DNA of 64,000 nt from Hordeum vulgare subsp. vulgare (lineage: Eukaryota; Streptophyta; Magnoliopsida; Poales; Poaceae). This document shows positions 54,956 through 64,000 of the stretch, one piece after another (within the stretch, counting starts at the first letter, position 1; each line of letters begins with the position of its first letter). The notes under the pieces are model-generated. The model had not been told where the DNA came from, made no database searches, and was given only the letters and a program-made list of their open reading frames with translations. The position numbers and the translations under genes were made by a program. The DNA is taken from NCBI RefSeq assembly GCF_904849725.1, contig NC_058519.1, positions 537,920,316 through 537,984,315 on the forward strand, given 5' to 3'.

Positions 54956-57659
54956 AGCATCCCCAAGCTTAACTCCTGCTCGTCCTCGAGTAGGGAAGTG
55001 ACAAAGAAGGAATTTTTGATGTGGAATGCTACCTAGCATAGTTGTCCTTTGCATCTTATTACACGTGGCATGAACGTTCAGATCCATAAGATTCAAAACA
55101 ATAGTTTGCTATTGGCATGAAAACAATAATACTTCAAGCAAACTAGCAAAGTAATCAAGAACTTTCAAAATAACAAGGCCAAAGAAAGTTATCCCTACAA
55201 AGTCATATAGTTTGGCTATGCTCCATCATCCTCACACAACTAATGTAAATCATGCACAACCCCGGTATTGGCCAAGTAATTGTTTCCGCACTCTTACTTT
55301 CTCAAACTTTTTATAACTATCACGCAATACATGAGCGTGAGCCATGGATATAACACTATAGGTGGAATAGAGTGTGGTGGTGGTTGTGAGACAAAAAGGA
55401 GGAGATTGTCACATTGACTCGGCGTATCAAAAGGCTATGGAGATGCCCATTAATAGATATCAATGTGAATGAGTAGGGATTGCCATACAAAGGATGCACT
55501 AGAGCTATAAGTATGTGAAAGCTCGAAAGGAAAACTAGTGGGTGTGCATCCAACTTGCTTGCTCACGAAGACCTAGGGCAATTTTGAGGAAGCCCATCAT
55601 TGGAATATACAAGCCAAGTTATATAATGAAGATTCCCACTAGCATATGGTAGTGACAAAGCAAGAAGCTCTCAATCATGAAGAACATGGTGCTATCATGA
55701 AGCACAAGTGTGGAAAAAGATAGTAGCATTGTCCCTTCTCTCTTTTTCTCTCTTTTTTTCACTTGGGCTCTTAGGTCTCTTTTTTCTTTTCTTTTCTTTT
55801 CTCCTTTCGTTTTTGTTTTTGGGCTCTTTGGCCTCCTTTTTTTTATTTCCTCACATGGGACAATGCTCTAATAATGATGATCATCACACTTTTATTTACT
55901 CACAGCTCAAAGATCACAATGATGACGACTCCATAGGAAATGCCTCCGGCAGTGTACCGTGATGTGCCACGATCTAGCATGGCGTATGATGTTGAAACAT
56001 CTCGCTAGCTATCTTATGATCATGCAATGGCAATATGAGAGTGACGACACAAGTCATGAGATGGAACGGTGGGAGTTGCATGGCAATATATCTCGGAATG
56101 GCTATGAAATTTCCATAGTAGGTAGATATGGTGGCTGTTTTGAGGAAGGAATTTGGTGGGTTTGTGCACCGGCGAGAATTGCGCGGCACTAGAGAGGCTA
56201 GCAATGGTGGAAGGTGAAGGTGCATCTATACCATGGGCTCACATTAGTCATGAAGAACTCGCATACTTGTTGCAAAAGTTTTTTATTAGTAATCGAACAA
56301 AGTGCTAACCGCATACTCCGAGGGGAAGGGTTTGTAGGTGTAAACCATCGCGCGATCCCGACCTCAATACAAAGGATGACAATCAATAGATCAATTATGC
56401 TCCGACTTCCTAACATAGCGGTTCACCGTACGTGCATACTACGGGAATCACTAACTTCAACACAAGTATTTCTAGATTCACAACACCCTACTAACATAAC
56501 TCTTAATATTACCAAATCCATGTCTCAAAACTATTTGAGAGGAATCAAAACTTCTCTTTCTACTCAATGCACATGAAGATGGAGGTTTTTGCATCCTCTT
56601 TGGGTATCTATCACTTTTGGGACTACTTTCATAGCATAAGCCAACTACCAAATCACGCACCGCCGTGCTCTAAAAGATATAAGTGAAGCACATAGAGCAA
56701 AAGTATCTAGCTCAAAAGATATAAGTGAAGCATTATGAGCATTCTAGCAAAAATCACGATGAGTGCATGTCTCTCTCTCAAAAAGGTGTGCAGCAAGGAT
56801 GATTGTGACACAACAAAAGGAAAAGACTCCTACGATACAAGACGCTCCAAGAAAAACACATATCATCTGGTGAATAAAAATATAGCTCCAAGTAATGTTA
56901 CCGATGGATTGAAGACGAAAGAGGGGATGCCTTCCCGGGGCATCCCCAAGCTTAGGCTTTTCGGTGTCCTTGAATTTGTCTTGGGATGCCTTGGGCATCC
57001 CCAAGATTGAGCTCTTTCCACTCCTTATCTCTTTGTCCATGATAACATCACCCAAAACTTGAAAACTTCACAACACAAAATTTAAACAGAAACTCGTGAT
57101 AACATTAGCACAAGAAAACAAACTACCACTTCTTTTGGTACTTAAGAAAACTTGAATTCTATCTATATTGATGATGGGCTACTGTATTCTCACTTTTCCA
57201 TGGCTAGTACCCCCCGATACTAACCATAGTTTCATCAAAACTAGCAACCAACTCAACAAAAACAGAATCTGTCAAAAACAGACCAGTCTGTAGCAATCTG
57301 TATACTTCGTATACTTCTGGTACCTCAAAAAATCTGAAATATTACGAACGCGTGGGAAAAAGCATATCAATCAGCATAAAAAAGAATCAACTCAAAAGCT
57401 CTTTCTGAATAAAAATGAAAAATCATCTCGTGAGCGAAAAGTTTCTGTCTTTTTCCAGCAAGATCAAACAACCATTACCAAGACTAGTCATAAAGGATTT
57501 GTTCGGCTCAAACACGAAAAGAAACACAAAAAAAACAATCACAACAAAATTGTGAAGGTGTGGACGCAAAAAAACAGAAAGAAAAAGAAAAATTCATTGG
57601 GTTGCCTCCCAACAAGCGCTATTGTTTAACGCCCTTAGCTAGGCATAAAAGCGATAGAA
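54956..57659 (-). other. 3' non-coding module and polypurine tract of H
   Basis: The polypurine tract AAGCTTGGGGATGC is at 54957-54970. No gene is present. Homologous to 37762-40447 of I, with a second AAGCTTGGGGATGC at 56940-56953. It ends at the shared GTTGGGAGGCAACCCAATG block (about 57597-57646). A pyrimidine-rich TTTCTTTTC run (about 55735-55850) is a low-complexity variant of the same module. Confidence 0.75.
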
Positions 57660-58361
57660 TCACGTATCGTCGTCTTTGGTGTTCAAACCATAGGTGGCGT
57701 GATCACTTATCATCTTAAGGTTTTCATCTTTCCTGCTGGATGATTCACCACTACTTTTAGGAACAAAGACAGACTTGGTGATTTTATTGTGGGCAAAATT
57801 TGGAGTATTCTGCACAGCGGCAAAAGCGTAAACCAAGTTGGTTATAACATCCTCTAGTTTGCCAATCCTAGCGAAATCATGACCTAGCTTTTCGTTAACT
57901 GTGGGTTTCTTATCCTTTAATTTTTTCAAAACCATTCCCACCTTGGATCCATACTGAGTGATTTGATTGTGGATCTTTTTATCCAAATTCTCAATGATTT
58001 CAATCATAGCAACTTTATTTTCAATAACGTCCAGCCTACGCATCACATGTTTCAGAGTTAAGGTAGTTCCATTAACCATGAGTGGGGGTAAGCCTACCAA
58101 ATTTATCATAGCTCTGTAAGAATCAACGGTATGGCTACCCAAGAAATTTCCACCTACGATGGTGTCAAGAATATAGCTATTCCAAGGAGAAACACCCGCA
58201 TAAAAACTGCGAAGCAAGACGGTAGTGGATTGCTTATGAGTAGATGTACTCTGAGCATTGCAAATCCTGTACCAAGCGTCCTTTAAGTTTTCTTCCTCAA
58301 TTTGTTTGAAATTGAGAACTTCGCTCTCGGGGGTATCGTTCGGAGTGGTGGATCTAGCCAT
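57660..58361 (-). CDS. gag-like ORF of element H (233 aa)
   Basis: A complete frame from MARSTTPNDTPESEVLNFKQ at 58361. Residues about 25-110 (EENLKDAWYRICNAQ, LLRSFYAGVSPWNSYILDTI, GGNFLGSHTVDSY) form the N-terminal gag segment I associate with Athila-clade Fatima-like elements. A predicted coiled coil follows (MRRLDVIENKVAMIEIIENL). The rest of gag and all pol are absent, and the frame ends next to the 3' non-coding module. Either the element is a deletion derivative or it encodes only this product. An upstream Met (58406) exists, but conservation begins at MARSTT. Confidence 0.65.
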   Translation of the reverse strand: MARSTTPNDTPESEVLNFKQIEEENLKDAWYRICNAQSTSTHKQSTTVLLRSFYAGVSPWNSYILDTIVGGNFLGSHTVDSYRAMINLVGLPPLMVNGTTLTLKHVMRRLDVIENKVAMIEIIENLDKKIHNQITQYGSKVGMVLKKLKDKKPTVNEKLGHDFARIGKLEDVITNLVYAFAAVQNTPNFAHNKITKSVFVPKSSGESSSRKDENLKMISDHATYGLNTKDDDT

Positions 58362-58694
58362 GAGAACGGGTAGACTATCGCACACAGCCGAACAGAGAGT
58401 AAGCAAGAGAAAAGGGTGATACGTCCATTTTGCATCATGCTTTCATGTTGATATTTATCGCTTTATGGACTGTTATTATACTTTGTGGAACCTTACTAAT
58501 GCCTTTTCTCTCTTATTTTGCAAGGTTTATTTGAAGAGGGAGAATACCGGCAGTTGGAATTCTGGACTGGGAAAGGAGCAAGTCTGAGTCCTCTATTCTG
58601 CGCAACTCCAAACGCCCTGAAAATCAACGTGGATTTTTTTTGGATTTTATAAAAAATACTGGGCGAAAGAAGTGTCGGAGGGGAGCAACCAGGG

Positions 58695-58753
58695 GCCCAC
58701 AAGCCTGGTTGCCGCGGCCTACCCCCCTAGCCGTGGCAACAGGGCTTGTGGGC
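58695..58753. promoter_or_regulatory. GC-rich hairpin 6 (LTR of K)
   Basis: The base GCCCACAAGCC is fully complementary to GGCTTGTGGGC (58743-58753). The upper stem GTTGCCGCGGC (58708-58718) pairs with GCCGTGGCAAC (58730-58740) with one G-T wobble. The upper stem sequence is unrelated to that of F or G. Confidence 0.85.
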
Positions 58754-59301
58754 ACCCTGGTGGCCCACTGGACCCCCTCTTTTGCTATATGAAGGGTTTC
58801 GTCTAGAAAAATCAGGGTGGAGCTTTTTTCGTGGATTCTCGGCCGCTACGAGGCGGAACTTGAGCAGATCCAATCTAGAGCTCTGGCAGCACGATCCTGC
58901 CGGGGAAACTTCCCTCCCGGAGGGGGAAATCGTCGCGATCGTCATCACCAACACTCTTCTCATCGGAGGGGAGGCATCTCCATCAACATCTTCATCAGCA
59001 CTCCTCTCCTCTCCAATCCCTAGTTCATCTCTTGTAACCAATCTCCGTCTCGCGACTCCGATTGGTACTTGTAAGGTTGCTAGTAGTGTTGATTACTCTT
59101 TGTAGTTGATGCTAGTTGGATTACTTGGTGGAAGAGTTTATGTTCAGATCCTTGATGCTATTCATTACACCTCTGATCATGATTATGATTATGCTTTGTG
59201 AGTAGTTACTTTTGTTCCTGAGGACATGGGATAAGTCATGCTAATAATAGTCATGTGAATTTGGTATTTGTTCGGTATTTTGATATGTTGGATGTTGTCT
59301 T

Positions 59302-59366
59302 TTCCTCTAGTGGTGTTATGTGAACGTCAACTACATAAAACTTCACCATATTTGGGCCTAGAGGAA
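59302..59366 (+). ncRNA. Dimer-initiation-like hairpin in leader of K (degenerate loop)
   Basis: The same outer stem TTCCTCTAG/CTAGAGGAA and inner stem as in F and G, but the loop reads GAACGTCAACT, so the GTCGAC palindrome is lost, and one inner pair is broken (ACATAAAAC). Confidence 0.4.
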
Positions 59367-59957
59367 GGCATTGGGGAGTAGTAAGTAGATGATGGGTTGC
59401 TGGAGTGACAGAAGCTTAAACCCTAGTCTATGCGTTGCTTCGTAACGGGCTGATTTGGATCCACTAGTTTAATGCTATGGTTAGACGTTGTCTTAATTCT
59501 TCTTTCATAGTTGCGGATGCTTGCGAGAGGGGTTAATCATAAGTGGGATGCTTGTCCAAGTAATGGCAGTACCCAAGCGCTGGTCCACACACATATCAAA
59601 CTATCAAAGTAACGAATGCGAATCATATGAACATGATGAAACTAGCATGACAGAAATTCCCGTGTGTCCTCGGGAGCGTTTTTCCTCTTATAAGACTTTG
59701 TTCAGGCTTGTCCCTTGCTACAAAAGGGATTGGGCCACTTGCTGCACCGTTGCTACTACTTGTTACTTGTTACTTTTCGCTTGCTACATTTCACCTCACT
59801 ACACCATCACTTGCTACCGCTACTTTCAGTGCTTGCAGTTATTACCTTGCTGAAACCGTTTATCAGAGCCTTCTCCTCCTCGTTGGGTTCGACACTTTTA
59901 CTTATCGAAAGGACTGCAATTGATCCCCTATACTTTTGGGTCATTAAGACTCTTTTC

Positions 59958-59975
59958 TGGCGCCGTTGCCGGGGA
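59958..59975 (+). other. PBS of element K (Asp tRNA type)
   Basis: TGGCGCCGTTGCCGGGGA, 14 bases after the LTR end. This is the standard Athila/Tat PBS. Confidence 0.92.
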
Positions 59976-60036
59976 GGAAGTGCCTTTGGTAAGTGGAACT
60001 TGGTAAGGAAACATTTATATATTGTGCTGAAATTTA

Positions 60037-61109
60037 TTGTCACTTGTCACTATGGAGACTATTCCTTTGAGGAGTTTGTTCGGGGTATCTTCACCACGAT
60101 CGGAAGCGCGAGGAGTTGTTCCTCAACCTGAGGTACCTACTGCAAATATCTTTTATGAAATTTCTTCGGGTATGCTTGAGAAACTACTGGCTAATCCTTT
60201 TACAGGAGATGGATCTTTACATCCAGACTTGCATCTAATCTATGTAGATGAAGTTTCTGGTTTATTTAAGCTTGCAGGTTTGCCCGAGGATGAGGTAAAG
60301 AAGAAAGTATTTCCTTTATCTTTGAAGGATAAGGCGTTGACATGGTATAGGCTATGTGATGATACTGGATCATGGGACTACAATCGGTTGAAATTGGAAT
60401 TTCATCAAAAGTTTCATCCTATGCATTTAGTACATCGTGATCGGAATTATATTTATAACTTTTGGCCTCGTGACAGGGAAAGCATAGCTCAAGCTTGGGG
60501 GAGGCTTAAATCAATGCTATATTCATGCCCCAATCATGAGCTCTTGAGAGAAATTATCACTCAAAACTTTTATGCTCGGCTTTCTCATGAAGATCGTACC
60601 ATGCTTGACACTTCTTGTACCGGTTCTTTTATGAAGAAGGATATTGACCACAAGTGGAATTTATTCGAAAGAATCAAACGTAACTCTGAAGATTGGGAGC
60701 TGGAAGAAGGTAAGGAGTCAGGTATGAATTTCCAGTTTGATTGCGTTAAATCTTTTGTTGAAACAAACACTTCTAGAGATTTTAGCGCTAAGTATGGACT
60801 TGACTCTGAGATAGTAGCTTCTCTATGTGAATCTTTTGCTGCTCATGTTGATCTTCCCAAAGAGAAGTGGTTCAAGTATCATCCCCTGTAGAAGTCAACA
60901 TAGCCAAACCCAATCTAGTTGAGGAGAAAGTCATTGCTTTTAGTGATCCTGTTGTTCCTTGTGCCTACACTCAGAAACCACCTTACCCTTCTAGGAAAAA
61001 GGATTATTCTAAAGCTCCAACTGTGATACGTAGGGGTACATTAGACCACTTGCACCCCCAAAGGAAATTAGAGTTGAATCTAGTGTTGCTATTATCAAAG
61101 ATCTCTTAG
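60037..61109 (+). pseudogene. gag of element K
   Basis: From MSLVTMETIPLRSLFG (a second Met five codons later may be the true start) the frame runs to 60891. The retrotransposon gag domain is at residues about 65-185 (VFPLSLKDKALTWYRLCDD, WNLFERIKRNSEDWELEEG). A one-base slip near 60886 creates the stop, and homologous coding continues in another frame (60867-61109), which itself shifts near 61060 into the protease frame. No zinc knuckle is visible. The role is to form the particle and package RNA. Two frame breaks suggest this copy does not make a full Gag-Pol. Confidence 0.85.
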
Positions 61110-61615
61110 CCGAAGACATAGATGGGCATGTTATCAAATTCTGTGAGGACTCCGCTAGAATAGCTAAACCTCACGCGAAAGACAAATACATACCTGTAGT
61201 TGGCCTGACCGTTGTTTCTCTCGAGATAGGAGATCACTGTTACCATGGTTTATGTGATATGGGTGCTAGTGTTAGTGCAATACCCCGTTCCCTATATGAT
61301 GAAATCAAAGATGAGATTGCACCTGCTGAGTTAGAACCCATTGATGTCACTATTACGCTAGCTAATAGAGACACTATTTGCCCTTTGGGAATTGTGAGAG
61401 ACGTAGAAGTCCTGTGTGGTAAGACAAAGTATCCTACTGATTTCCTCGTCCTTGCTACTGCACAAGATAGCTTTTGTCCCATCATATTTGGTAGACCCTT
61501 TCTCAACACTGTCAATGCTCACATTGATTGCATTAAACAGACTGTCACTGTTAGTTTTGAGGGTGTGTCTCATGAATTTAACTTCTCCAAGTTTGGAAGA
61601 CAACCCCATGAATAA
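61110..61615 (+). pseudogene. Aspartic protease of element K
   Basis: The active-site triad sits in CDMGASVSAIP (D at 61256-61258). The second conserved block ILGR-type is FGRPFLNTVNAHIDCIK (about 61489-61540). The frame ends in TAA at 61613-61615, after which the same frame continues as reverse transcriptase. That stop is the only break seen between protease and polymerase. Confidence 0.85.
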
Positions 61616-64000
61616 GAGTCGTCTGGTTGGGATGAAATCATTGCTCTTGCCTCTATTGCCGTACCTCCTACGGATCCTTTAGAGCAATATCTACTTGAGC
61701 ATGAAAATGATATGCATACGGAGGAAAGAGATGATATAGATAAAATTGTCTTAGAACAATATCCTATTCTCAAGAATAATCTGCCTGTTGAACTGCTTGG
61801 GGATCCTCCCCCACCAAAGGGTGATCCTGTGTTCGAGCTAAAACAGTTACCAGATGCTCTTAAGTATGCCTATCTTGATGAGAAGGAGATATATCCTGTT
61901 ATTATTAGTGCTCACCTCTCGAATCACGAAGAGAAGAAGTTATTAAAAACTTTGAGGAAGCACCGTGTTGCTATTGGATATACTCTTGATGATCTTAAGG
62001 GTATTAGTCCCACTCTATGTCAGCACAAGATTAAAACCGATCCTGATTCTAAACCAGTTGCTGATCATCAACGGACATTAAATTCGAGGATGAAAGAGGT
62101 CGTGAGAAAAGAAATATTAAAGCTTCTGGAAGCAGGAATCATTTATCCTGTTGCTCATACAGATTGGGTAAGTCCAGTACATTGCGTACCTAAGAAGGGA
62201 GGTATCACCGTCGTTCCTAATGATAAGGATGAACTAATTCCACAGAGGATTATTACTGGCTATAGGATGGTGATAGACTTCCGGAAACTGAACAAGGCAA
62301 CCAGGAAAGACCATTATCCTTTGCCGTTTATCGACCAGATGCTAGAAAGGCTATCTAAACACACACACTTCTGCTTTCTAGACGGTTATTCAGGTTTCTC
62401 GCAAATACCTGTTGCACAATCTGATCAAGAGAAAACCACCTTCACATGCCCCTTCGGTACCTTTGCTTATAGACGTATGCCTTTTGGCTTGTGCAATGCA
62501 CCTGCCACCTTTCAAAGATGTATGATGGCTATACTCTCTGACTTTTGTGAAAAGATTGTTGATGTTTTCATGGATGATTTGTCCGTCTATGGTTCTTCCT
62601 TTGACGATTGCCTCAGCAACCTTGATCGAGTCTTACAGAGATGCAAAGATACCAACCTCGTCTTGAACTGGGAGAAGTGCCACTTCATGGTTAATGAAGG
62701 CATCGTCTTAGGACACAAAATCTCTGAGAAAGGCATTGAAGTTGATCAGGCTAAGGTTGATGCAATTGAGAAAATGCCTTGCCCCACAGATATCAGAGGT
62801 ATACGAAGTTTCCTAGGTCATGCTGGTTTCAATAGAAGGTTCATTAAAGACTTCTCTAAGATTTCTAGGCCTCTTACCAACCTCTTGCAGAAGGATGCTC
62901 CTTTTGTTTTTGATGAGGATTGTGAGGAAGCTTTTGAAATACTTAAGAAGGCCTTGATAACCGCACCTATTGTTCAACCACCTGATTGGAACTTGCCCTT
63001 TGAAATCATGTGCGATGCTAGTGATTATGTTGTTGGTGTTGTTCTAGGACAAAGAGTTGACAAGAAGTTGAAAGTCATTCACTACGCTAGTAAAACTCTA
63101 GACAGTGCCCAAAGAAACTATGCCACTACGGAGAAGGAGTTTATAGCAGTTGTGTTTGCAGGTGAAAAGTTCAGATCTTATATAGTTGACTCAAAAGTCA
63201 CTATTCACTCTGATCATGCTACTATTAAGTACCTTATGGAGAAGAAGGACGCTAAGCCTAGGCTAATCAGATGGGTTCTTCGGCTACAGGAATTTGATTT
63301 GCACGTTGTTGACCGAAAGGGTGCTGATAACCCTGTAGCAGATAACTTGTCTAGGCTAGAGAATGTCCTTGATGACCCACTACCTATTGATGACAGCTTT
63401 CCTGATGAGCAACTGAATGTCATCCGCACTTCACATAGTGCACAGAGGTATGCTTATTACGCAAACTATATCGTAGCCAAATACATACCACCCAGTTTCA
63501 CCTACCAGCAAAAGAAGAAATTCTTCTTTGATTTGAGACACTACTTTTGGGATGATCCTCACCTTTATAAGGAAGGAGTAGATGGTGTTATTAGACGTTG
63601 TGTGACTGAATATGAACAGGGACAGATCCTGCAGAAGTGTCATTCTGATGCCTACGGAGGACACCATGCTGGAGACAAAACTGCTCATAAGGTACTGCAA
63701 TCAGGTTTCTATTGGCCCACTCTCTTCAAGGATGCCCGTAAGTTTGTCTTGTCTTGTGACAAATGCCAAAGAATAGAGAATATCAGTAAGCGTCTGGAAA
63801 TGCCTATGAACTATTCACTTGTCATTGAACCATTTGATGTGTGGGGCTTTGATTATATGGGACCCTTCCCGAGTTCCAATGGGTACACTCACATCTTAGT
63901 TGCTGTGGATTACGTCACTATGTGGGTAGAAGCTATCCCCACTACAAATGCTGATCACCACACCTCTATTAAGATGATTAAAGAAGTCATTTTCCCAAGA
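61616..64000 (+). CDS. Gypsy reverse transcriptase, RNase H and integrase of K (runs off window)
   Basis: 795 codons are open to the window edge, in frame with the protease. RT landmarks: [20 protein letters not shown] (about 62270-62330), [24 protein letters not shown], and the catalytic FMDD box (62567-62578; F in place of Y is usual in this clade). The RNase H has [14 protein letters not shown] and TTEKEF. The integrase has an HHCC finger ([21 protein letters not shown], about 63655-63770) and the first Asp in [10 protein letters not shown] (about 63845). The C-terminal half of the integrase is outside. Compared with F, this is a near-intact version of the same protein. Annotated as a coding region although the upstream stop at 61613 and gag shifts probably make the locus inactive. 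Confidence 0.9.

Larger units (their letters stand above)
36096..58416 (-). mobile_element. Element H: Fatima-like Gypsy element, split by I and truncated by K
   Basis: The 3' LTR is 36096-36202 plus 53504-54955 (about 1,559 bp, the same length as the LTRs of I). The polypurine tract is at 54957-54970, a 3' non-coding module runs to about 57650, and a gag-like ORF lies at 57660-58361. Element K begins at 58417 before the PBS, so the 5' LTR is beyond the window. The flank atccc (36091-36095) is the presumed TSD copy. Confidence 0.85.
58417..59943 (+). repeat. 5' LTR of element K
   Basis: 1,527 bp, matching the LTRs of F (inverted) and G. The TATA-like GCTATATGAA is at 58784-58793, after hairpin 6. 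It ends TTTTGGGTCA. Confidence 0.92.
58417..64000 (+). mobile_element. Element K: Athila-clade Gypsy element of the F/G family, 5' part
   Basis: The LTR is 58417-59943, with an Asp-type PBS at 59958-59975, gag from 60037, protease with DMGAS at 61256, reverse transcriptase, RNase H and integrase to the window edge. The left flank aaggg (58412-58416) is the presumed TSD copy. It inserted in the gag/leader area of H. The coding region is the best preserved in the window, with a few single breaks only. Confidence 0.92.

Overview
This 64 kb window is almost pure nested LTR retrotransposon sequence. The families, organisation and base composition point to a large grass genome of the Triticeae (wheat, barley, Aegilops or rye). 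No bacterial-type gene, rRNA, tRNA gene or CRISPR array is visible. Family names below (Angela/BARE, Sabrina, WHAM, Fatima, Sukkula, Maximus/SIRE) are by resemblance from memory and are tentative. The structural calls rest on repeats, target-site duplications (TSDs), primer-binding sites (PBS) and coding motifs seen in the sequence. I label the elements A to K.

Left cluster (1-26555). Element B is an Athila-clade Gypsy element on the minus strand. Its 5' LTR is 25023-26555, followed by gag, a protease remnant and an accessory ORF (aORF) reaching 797; it has no reverse transcriptase or integrase. A plus-strand BARE/Angela-like LTR (A, ending at 796) interrupts its aORF. An Angela-like Copia element (C, 3139-22973, minus) interrupts its gag. 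C's integrase is interrupted by a non-autonomous SIRE/Maximus-like Copia element (D, 7064-18072, minus, perfect GTAAG TSD), which carries gag and an aORF but no pol.

Island (26556-28913). About 2.4 kb lacks LTR structure. It holds two adjacent exon-like blocks of an ABC1/UbiB-family kinase, a short truncated GC-rich ORF, a 134-bp foldback element and small duplications.

Right cluster (28914-64000). Element F (Athila clade, minus) has its 3' LTR, an aORF, integrase and RNase H; it is cut at 34593 by G, a plus-strand LTR of the same family. G is cut at 36095 by Fatima-like element H (minus). The LTR of H is cut at 36202 by another Fatima-like element, I (36203-53498, perfect AGGAG TSD). The 5' LTR of I is cut by J (41481-51952), a LARD/Sukkula-like element with a 4.8-kb LTR and a 3.3-kb non-coding interior. 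The interior of H is cut at 58416 by K, a plus-strand member of the F/G family whose gag and pol run off the window edge; K is the least damaged coding element here.

Common theme. Most coding regions are broken by stops, frameshifts or insertions; only the pol of K is open over a long stretch. The strongest unexplained signals are structural. (1) A GC-rich hairpin with a near-constant base (CCACAAGCC/GGCTTGTGG) and a variable self-complementary upper stem lies just upstream of the TATA box in the LTRs of several Gypsy families. (2) This promoter block appears to be duplicated inside elements B and F, upstream of the aORF, and Copia element D shows the same layout with its own promoter motifs. 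(3) A hairpin in the F/G/K leader carries a self-complementary GTCGAC loop resembling a retroviral dimer initiation site.
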